Notes under the pieces: generated by a model
Told to the model about the DNA's origin: nothing
Databases searched by the model: none
Seen by the model: only the letters and a program-made list of their open reading frames with translations
Source: Endozoicomonas arenosclerae
GTDB lineage: Bacteria > Pseudomonadota > Gammaproteobacteria > Pseudomonadales > Endozoicomonadaceae
Direction of reading: 5' to 3'
DNA length: 64,000 nt
Assembly: GCF_001562015.1 (NCBI RefSeq)
Contig: NZ_LASA01000086.1
Coordinates: 1-64,000, forward strand
Translations under genes and position numbers: made by a program
Shown here: piece after piece, positions 58,381 through 64,000 of the stretch
Numbering within the stretch: position 1 is the first letter of the stretch
Layout of the letters: every line of letters starts with the position of its first letter

Positions 58381-59538
58381 GGAACCTGCGAATAACCTCT
58401 AATTTGCCTCCCTTCTTGAATCGAGTTCGAAATAGGACTGAAATCAGAGGTCAAAACCCCTTATTTGTATAATATTCAGCCACTTTCGTGGCTTCAGGGC
58501 GGACTAACCCTGTGCTCGGATCATTTGATCCAGTCGAACAATATTCGCCAGGGCAAATAAAGTAGACAGTTTATTGTCATTCTTCTTCAAACCTCGATAC
58601 CTGGCTTTTATAAATCCAAATTGACACTTAATGATTCTGAAGGGGTGTTCGACTGCTGCTCTCAGACTGGCCTTGGTAAATTCCAGTTTGATGGGCACCT
58701 TATTTTTTCGGGGATGCTTCTTCAGCTCTTTCACGATGCTGGGCTTTTCAGCTATGAACCACTCAGCTTCACAGGACTCCAATTCTTTCCGATTCTCGGC
58801 CCCGCGATAGCCAGCATCTGCAAAGATAAATTGCTCATCACCGTGCAGCAGCTGTCCTGCCTGATTCAGGTCATGTTCGTTAGCTGGAGTGGTCGTCAAG
58901 CTGTGTGTAAAACCTGTTCTTGCATCAACACCTATATGGGCTTTCATGCCAAAGTGCCATTGGTTGCCTTTCTTGGTTTGATGCATATCCGGATCTCTTT
59001 GACGGGCATTATTCTTGGTAGACGTCGGCGCTTCAATAATAGTGGCATCAACCAAAGTACCTTCCTTGAGAATAATACCCGCATCGGTTAACCAGCCATT
59101 GATCTCCTGAAAAATAGCTCGACCCAGATGATGTTTTTCCAAAAGATGGCGAAAGTTCATGATCGTTGTGCGATCGGGTATAGGTTTGTCCAGAGTTAAT
59201 CGGGCAAACAATCTCATGGAAGCTATTTCATACAATCCGTCTTCCATACCTTCATCACTGAGGTTATACCATTGCTGGAGACAGTGAATTCGCAGCATAG
59301 AGGGTAGAGGATAAGGAGGTCTTCCGTTGCCACGCTTAGGGTAATAGGGCTCGATTACGGCCTCTAAGCGTTTCCATGGAATCAGAACCTCCATTCTTTC
59401 AAGAAAAATTTCCCTACGAGTTCTGCGTCGCTTCTGGCTGAATTCACTGTCGGAAAAAGAGAGTTGTTGGTCCATGACTACCTCTGATCAAGCTGCTGAG
59501 ATTATTATCTCATGATCAGGGACTTATTCGCAGGTTCC
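58381..59538 (-). mobile_element. IS5-family insertion sequence, complete
   Basis: 1158 bases with 15-base perfect terminal inverted repeats GGAACCTGCGAATAA / TTATTCGCAGGTTCC and a 4-base target duplication TTAG (58377-58380 and 59539-59542), as for the IS5 subgroup. One transposase gene, intact. The tail matches the partial copy at 1-243. Confidence 0.96.
58504..59475 (-). CDS. IS5-family transposase, intact
   Basis: 323-residue DDE transposase. An N-terminal DUF772-like DNA-binding domain (about 25-130, [20 protein letters not shown]), then the catalytic domain with Asp in [12 protein letters not shown], Asp in [11 protein letters not shown], and the Glu in [20 protein letters not shown] preceded by GAGG at five bases. 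It appears functional. Confidence 0.95.
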   Translation of the reverse strand: MDQQLSFSDSEFSQKRRRTRREIFLERMEVLIPWKRLEAVIEPYYPKRGNGRPPYPLPSMLRIHCLQQWYNLSDEGMEDGLYEIASMRLFARLTLDKPIPDRTTIMNFRHLLEKHHLGRAIFQEINGWLTDAGIILKEGTLVDATIIEAPTSTKNNARQRDPDMHQTKKGNQWHFGMKAHIGVDARTGFTHSLTTTPANEHDLNQAGQLLHGDEQFIFADAGYRGAENRKELESCEAEWFIAEKPSIVKELKKHPRKNKVPIKLEFTKASLRAAVEHPFRIIKCQFGFIKARYRGLKKNDNKLSTLFALANIVRLDQMIRAQG

Positions 59539-59847
59539 TTAGCACAGGTATTTTGCCTGAACAGCACAGAGGGCGCTCCTTTCAGTTCACTTCCTCATGT
59601 TTTTTCAGATTGTTAAGCGGGACTTAAGGCTATTTTGCTTGGTTTAGCGAATTCATGGTTTTATTAGACGATGGGATAGTAACGCTTTTTCAGTTCGTTC
59701 AAAAGCTCAAAGAGACCTTTTAGGAGAAAGGTTATGACTCTATGACGCCAGCGAATACATCGCCAGCAGCAGCTTGCTTATCGTGTTTTATAAACTAATC
59801 TGATTGCGTTGATTAAGTATCAAAAAGCAAGGGCATGAGAGTAGGCG

Positions 59848-61995
59848 GTGAATAAATTTAGGCTTAGTAAACAAGTATTCATGTCATTCTGCTGGCTTTC
59901 AGTGTTTGCTATTTCTGTTTTTACTGTCCCATTTTTTGTCGAAGCTTCTGATGAGAGTGTTGATGATTCTAACGATAGGGGGTGCTTATATCGATCGGGT
60001 GATAATGCACAGCAAGCCTTTGACTATTTTAAAGAAAACACCCACTTTCTTTCCCTAACCCATTCAAACGAAGGCCTCTGTCTGGGCTTGGCCTGTGCCT
60101 GGCTTCAGGCGGTTCTTGATCAGCCGGATTCTCGCTCGCGGCTCAAGCTGCGATTAGAGACTTGCAGCCGGAATTCAAAACAAGGCTGGCGTTATCAGGG
60201 TCAGTATTACAACAGCCTTCAAGAAGAACTTCAGGCAGCGCAGCAACGTTATGATGCCTATCGAACGGCATACGCCTCGCCAGACAACCCTGAAACACTG
60301 AAGCGTTTTTCAGAAATCGATGCAGAATCCGCCGAGCGGGTAGAAACCAAAGTCTGGGTTCAGTGGCTCTATCGTGAGCAGCAACGTCAGCAGGGGTGTT
60401 CGGCTAAAGTCACTGAAAGCGATAAAGCTCTGCCAAGACTCACCATGACCCAAGCTTGGCCTGTGGTCACCACTCGCGCCAGCACTGTGGAGCTGCTCAG
60501 AACACTTCGGAACCAGCCAGCTCCAGCCCATTATCTGCTGTCGTCAGGAAAGCATGCTCTGGCTCTGACCGTCGAGAAAGATCGACTCATTCTCTTTGAC
60601 CAGAATGCTCCCTGCTACATCCATGAAACTCTCCCGGACAATAGCGACATTCTGGCCAGTGAACTCTTTGATGCCTTGGCTATCCAGCCCGACTGCAGTA
60701 CCGCTATTGACCACAATGGCTCTGTGATTCGTTGCGGAACACTGTCAGCTGTTCAACCCGTTTCATCCTCTATCAGCTGGGAAGCGATAGAACCCATCAT
60801 AGAAAACCTGATGAACAACCGGGTGGCCGTATGGACGCTTCAAGCGGTTCTACCAGAGAATGTCAGCGAGGAACGAAAGACAGAAGCTGACTGGCGAACA
60901 GAATGGCTGGTGGAAAACCTGTCAAAACGCTTTCCAGTGCCTGCCAACACCCTTGATGCTGACGGCTACAGTCGCCTGCATCTGGCCAGTCGATTAGGTA
61001 ATCTGGAGAGTGTCGAGACGTTGCTGGTAGAGGGTGAAGACCCCGCTTTTCAATCACCTGAGGGGCTGACAGCGTTTGACTTGGCGTGTCATCATTACCC
61101 CGATATAGCCAAGCGTTTGCAACAGGCATTGCAACAACAGGGCATACAGCCTGTCTGCACCCCGGATAAAACCGGCACTTTTCATCCCCAACTTCATAAA
61201 CCATGGAGACCTGCCCAGGCTCCCCTGCCTGATGATCTGGTGCAGGCTCACCGTGAAATCATGCAAAACCGACTTCCCGGAAGCTCTGTAACCGTTCAGG
61301 GGGCAACCACTATCCGGCCGTTACAGGATCATTGCCCGGTTGGAGGTTGTAGCCAGGCTGGAAGCAGTTGGGAAGACTTTAAGTTCCGCAAGGCGCTGGG
61401 CACCATAGGGCGTGGAGAAGATCCAGTATCCCGATTTGTGGATCGGATAGAGCAGGTTCATGATGATATTGTAGGGTTTGTGACGGATCACCACCCAACC
61501 CTGTCAGCCATCATGATCACTTCAAGAGAAGTGCAGGGGAAACTTGTCGCTGAGCAGGTTGATTTGCTAGACAGAGCCACTGGAAGGGTCATCAGCCAAA
61601 GCTGGAGCAACCTTGACCAGAACCTTAAGGATGAATTTAATGGGTTGCTGAAGGTTGCGGCGGTTATGCCGGGCGGGAAGCCTATTAAGAGTGTGACTTC
61701 TAATATTAATCCAAAAAATTTGATTGGAAGACAAACTCCTGCTGAGATGTCAGAATCAAAAGTGAACAGTATTAGAAAAAAATATAGGAAGGCAGAAGGG
61801 TATAACCAGATACCTATCGATGTTGCAGAAGTTGATGGCGGTCAAAAGATTATTCTGGATGGGCATCATCGTTGGCAGGCTGCAATTCGAGAGAAACTAG
61901 ATGAAGTACCTATAAAAATTCATAAAGTAAGCAAAGAACAAGCAGATGGACTGCTAAAGGAAGCAGCGGAGGCCAAACTTTATGAAGACCATTGA
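59848..61995 (+). CDS. polymorphic-toxin-like protein: YopT-like peptidase, ankyrin repeat, ParB-like C-terminus
   Basis: 715 residues. A hydrophobic N-terminus (about 8-33) acts as signal or membrane helix. A papain-like (C58/YopT-type) peptidase follows, with Cys78 in NEGLCLGLACAW, His236 in GKHALAL and Asp251-Asn253 in LILFDQN. One or two ankyrin repeats lie at about 370-415 (DGYSRLHLASRLGNLESVETLL). After a linker, a pre-toxin segment (AVMPGGKPIKS) leads to a ParB/sulfiredoxin-like domain (about 625-715) with ILDGHHRWQAAIRE, the ATP/nuclease-type motif of ParB-like toxins. GTG start, weak Shine-Dalgarno. Overlapping the next gene by 14 bases, it has the layout of a toxin with a dedicated immunity gene. 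Peptidase call is by motif only. Confidence 0.7.
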   Translation: MNKFRLSKQVFMSFCWLSVFAISVFTVPFFVEASDESVDDSNDRGCLYRSGDNAQQAFDYFKENTHFLSLTHSNEGLCLGLACAWLQAVLDQPDSRSRLKLRLETCSRNSKQGWRYQGQYYNSLQEELQAAQQRYDAYRTAYASPDNPETLKRFSEIDAESAERVETKVWVQWLYREQQRQQGCSAKVTESDKALPRLTMTQAWPVVTTRASTVELLRTLRNQPAPAHYLLSSGKHALALTVEKDRLILFDQNAPCYIHETLPDNSDILASELFDALAIQPDCSTAIDHNGSVIRCGTLSAVQPVSSSISWEAIEPIIENLMNNRVAVWTLQAVLPENVSEERKTEADWRTEWLVENLSKRFPVPANTLDADGYSRLHLASRLGNLESVETLLVEGEDPAFQSPEGLTAFDLACHHYPDIAKRLQQALQQQGIQPVCTPDKTGTFHPQLHKPWRPAQAPLPDDLVQAHREIMQNRLPGSSVTVQGATTIRPLQDHCPVGGCSQAGSSWEDFKFRKALGTIGRGEDPVSRFVDRIEQVHDDIVGFVTDHHPTLSAIMITSREVQGKLVAEQVDLLDRATGRVISQSWSNLDQNLKDEFNGLLKVAAVMPGGKPIKSVTSNINPKNLIGRQTPAEMSESKVNSIRKKYRKAEGYNQIPIDVAEVDGGQKIILDGHHRWQAAIREKLDEVPIKIHKVSKEQADGLLKEAAEAKLYEDH

Positions 61996-62365
61996 TATGA
62001 TAAGAAAATTTATTTGCCTTCAGTCTGGACTCATGTCTGAATTTAGACGTCAGTTTCCTGATTGTCAGGATTACAGATTCCTATTGGACTTTCCCAAAAA
62101 AGGTCATATAAATTATGGTGGATATGAATGGTCATTCATTAAACATGGCGCAGGGCTCTTGTTTGTGAATCAATCAAATCATCAAGAGATAGATATTAAC
62201 AGAAGTGCTTCAAATCCGATTTTTTTTGATATTCAAAGAATAAAGCAATATTTTGAATCTCAAAAAATGTGTTCAAACTGTATTGAAGACGATATTTACG
62301 CAGCTATAGAAGAAGGAAAAGTCATAGAGATTGATCATGAATATAAATTACTCAAACTAAAATAA
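61982..62365 (+). CDS. immunity-like protein for the upstream toxin
   Basis: 127 residues, soluble, AT-rich compared with the toxin's N-terminal part. The pattern MIRKFICLQSGLMSEFRRQFPD...GGYEWSFIKHGAGLLF...EIDINRSASNPIFFDIQRIKQYF recalls small immunity-like families such as DUF6896, from memory. It starts inside the end of the toxin gene (14-base overlap), the usual arrangement for toxin-immunity pairs. Function inferred from position. Confidence 0.6.
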   Translation: MKTIDMIRKFICLQSGLMSEFRRQFPDCQDYRFLLDFPKKGHINYGGYEWSFIKHGAGLLFVNQSNHQEIDINRSASNPIFFDIQRIKQYFESQKMCSNCIEDDIYAAIEEGKVIEIDHEYKLLKLK

Positions 62366-62394
62366 GTCTTAACTGCATTGTGAATCATGAAAAG

Positions 62395-62472
62395 CGATTA
62401 GCTTTGCTCGATAGGGTAACGGGAAAGATAGTTCCAGAGCTGGAGCAGCCTTAACCAGAACCTTAAGAATAA
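62395..62472 (+). pseudogene. decayed remnant of a toxin tail
   Basis: The bases GCTGGAGCAGCCTTAACCAG and the following CCTTAAGAAT match 61605-61634 of the toxin gene almost base for base (SWSNLDQNLK there, SWSSLNQNLK here), and the part before it matches LLDRATGRV as LLDRVTGKI in another frame. A small deletion shifts the frame between them. This looks like a leftover of a second, displaced toxin cassette. Confidence 0.7.
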
Positions 62473-62494
62473 ACCCGAAGCAAGCTCCGGGTTT
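62471..62494 (-). terminator. hairpin after nhaA
   Basis: Stem AAACCCG / CGGGTTT with a 10-base loop, 28 bases after the nhaA stop; on the minus strand followed by ATTCTT only, so a weak terminator. Confidence 0.5.
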
Positions 62495-62521
62495 AGATAT
62501 ACAGAAAAGAACAAATTGTCT

Positions 62522-63925
62522 TTATGCCTGCTCAGCAGTGCTCTCTTCCACAGGTTTGGGCGAGGCCTTAGCCAGACAGATAAAGCCTGCTATACCGGCT
62601 ATCAGCGAGGCTACCAGAACCCCTGCTTTCGCCAGCACCAGATCATTTGGACTGCCAGCAAATGCCAGTTCAGATATAAAGATCGACATGGTGAAACCAA
62701 TACCGCCCAGGAACGCAACACCGACAATATGCAGGAAGTTGCAATTATGAGGCAGCTCACCCCAACCCAGCTTCCAACCCACCCATGTGGCTCCGGCAAT
62801 ACCAATCAGTTTTCCGAGCACCAGACCCAGGGTGACACCCAGAGTGATGTTATTGAAGATTTCTGTATCTCCAGAAAAAACGTTGAAGGGAATGCCTGCG
62901 TTCGCCAGAGCAAAAATAGGGATCACTATGTAGGTAACAGGCAGGTGCAGACCTGTTTCAATTCGTTGCAGTGGAGCTTCTGCCAACCGGGAACCATCTC
63001 CCAGAGCCCGAACATAAGCACGCATTTTTTCATTGCGCAAAACATTCTCACCGGGCCGATAACTGCTATCAAATCGTCGAATCAGATTTTTTATCTGGTC
63101 ACTGAATGCTACAGGATCGTATTTAGGTTTGGCTGGTACGGCAAAGGCAGTAATAACGCCCGCCAGTGTTGCATGAATACCTGCTTCGTATAACTGGAAC
63201 CAGAGACCAGCCCCCACAAGCAAATACGGCAGTGGGTTACGAATACCGGAAGCATTCAGAACCGATAACAATGCAGTAAAGCCAGCAGCCCATATCAAGG
63301 CAACCTGATTGATTTCATTGGTATAGAAAAGAGCAATGATTGCAATGGCGCCAAGGTCATCCACAATCGCCAAAGCCACCAGGAAGGTAATCAGGCTGTT
63401 AGGAACACGGCCACCGAGAAGTGCGCATGTGCCGACAGCAAAGGCAATATCCGTTGCCATCGGAATACCCCAACCATCAGCAGCAACGCCGGTTGGGTTG
63501 ATGCTGGCGTAGATAAGAGCGGGTACCACCATGCCACCAATGGCTGCCATGATAGGCAGAACGGCATGTTTGAGATCCGACAATTCCCCTACAAGAAATT
63601 CACGCTTGAGTTCGAGACCTACGTGGAAAAAGAAAAAAGCCATCAGACCATCATTAACCCAATGATGGATAGACATCTTCAGGCCGCCATCACCGAAAGA
63701 GATGCCTGCGTAAGTCTTTAGAATATGTTCGTAGGCAGGGTAAAGATTACTGTTTGCAACCACGAGTGCGATTACAGCGCAGATCATCAGCAAAATGCCG
63801 CTGGTAGTCTGACGATGGATAAATTCTTCAAAAGGCGTGAGGATGCGATCAAATGCCTCCTCCCAGCGAGCGTTATAAACTTTGCCTTTTCGACCAATAA
63901 ACTTTTTAAAATTATTTTCAGCCAC
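62522..63925 (-). CDS. nhaA: Na+/H+ antiporter NhaA
   Basis: 467 residues, twelve helices; electrogenic sodium/proton exchange in the inner membrane. The ion-binding Asp pair is in VALAIVDDLGAIAI, another key Asp in MATDIAFAVGTCAL, and the central Lys region and LKREFLVGEL are conserved. It has an N-terminal extension of about 30 residues and a longer loop near 255-310 compared with the E. coli protein (388 aa), typical of marine homologues. GTG start with GGAG five bases upstream. Monocistronic. Confidence 0.96.
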   Translation of the reverse strand: MAENNFKKFIGRKGKVYNARWEEAFDRILTPFEEFIHRQTTSGILLMICAVIALVVANSNLYPAYEHILKTYAGISFGDGGLKMSIHHWVNDGLMAFFFFHVGLELKREFLVGELSDLKHAVLPIMAAIGGMVVPALIYASINPTGVAADGWGIPMATDIAFAVGTCALLGGRVPNSLITFLVALAIVDDLGAIAIIALFYTNEINQVALIWAAGFTALLSVLNASGIRNPLPYLLVGAGLWFQLYEAGIHATLAGVITAFAVPAKPKYDPVAFSDQIKNLIRRFDSSYRPGENVLRNEKMRAYVRALGDGSRLAEAPLQRIETGLHLPVTYIVIPIFALANAGIPFNVFSGDTEIFNNITLGVTLGLVLGKLIGIAGATWVGWKLGWGELPHNCNFLHIVGVAFLGGIGFTMSIFISELAFAGSPNDLVLAKAGVLVASLIAGIAGFICLAKASPKPVEESTAEQA

Positions 63926-64000
63926 AGCGACTCCGTGCGAGTGTCCAGCAATGACATCGTAGCCTACATCATGCGCCAGTAGATGTAATCACTAATTCTT

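Larger units (their letters stand above)
58272..59616 (+). pseudogene. 60-aa membrane-protein ORF split by IS5
   Basis: The frame starts with ATG at 58272, six bases after AAGGAG, and reads MDNISVITNIVLASLTAIYV, a single membrane helix followed by a basic segment. At 58380 it meets the IS5 end. Removing 58381-59542 (the element and one TTAG copy) rejoins the frame exactly: ...AGNQL continues AQVFCLNSTEG and stops at 59614-59616. The precise restoration and the strong ribosome binding site argue that this was an expressed small membrane protein. Family unknown. Confidence 0.65.

Overview
The window looks like a chromosomal segment of a marine, host-associated gammaproteobacterium. My best guess is Endozoicomonas or a close relative in the Oceanospirillales. 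This is an inference from gene content: Pseudomonas/Oceanospirillales-type operon orders for TCA-cycle, type II secretion and assimilatory nitrate genes, mixed with eukaryote-like or effector-like proteins (YopT-like peptidase with an ankyrin repeat, a TLC-like membrane protein, a stand-alone FAD monooxygenase), IS5 copies and dispersed palindromes. No rRNA gene is present; there are two tRNAs.

Layout. 0-2.4 kb: the tail of an IS5-family element that has cut the 3' end off a quinol-type nitric oxide reductase gene. 2.6-6 kb: a small unknown gene, a cold-shock protein, tRNA-Val and tRNA-Asp, and a group A-type FAD monooxygenase. 6.1-17.3 kb: a complete type II secretion system as two divergent units, gspEFGHIJKLM (minus) and gspCD (plus). 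17.5-18.4 kb: a UbiA-family prenyltransferase, then an intergenic region with two palindromic repeat units. 19-32.6 kb: the TCA block sdhCDAB-sucAB-lpd-sucCD (minus), divergent from gltA (plus), which has a near-consensus sigma70 promoter.

32.7-41.1 kb (minus): an AraC/GyrI-type regulator, an RND pump with its adaptor, an ABC-type membrane domain lacking an ATPase, then a small locus that I consider the most interesting here. It encodes a borosin-type (OphMA/SonM-like) peptide alpha-N-methyltransferase carrying the whole Tyr-Tyr-Arg-Tyr catalytic set, followed by a 101-residue six-cysteine protein with a very strong ribosome binding site, and preceded by a class I methyltransferase. 41.3-44.7 kb (plus): TerC, a HAD hydrolase, a lipoprotein, a lone PTS EIIC and a VanX-type D-Ala-D-Ala dipeptidase. 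44.9-46.3 kb: a membrane protein with a TLC-like C-terminus.

46.3-57.7 kb: assimilatory nitrate reduction. nirB-nirD-NasB-like-nasA (minus) and a NarK/NasA transporter (plus) diverge from a 417-bp region that holds two back-to-back sigma54 promoters and two NtrC-like palindromes. A PP2C/Ser-Thr kinase fusion follows the transporter, with a ParD/ParE-type toxin-antitoxin pair between them. 58.3-59.6 kb: a complete IS5 copy inside a 60-codon ORF that is restored exactly by removing the element and one TTAG duplicate. 59.8-62.5 kb: a polymorphic-toxin-like gene (YopT-like peptidase, ankyrin repeat, ParB-like C-terminus), an overlapping immunity-like gene, and a decayed remnant of a second toxin tail. 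62.5-63.9 kb: nhaA.

All family calls are from reading motifs by eye. No database or structure search was run.
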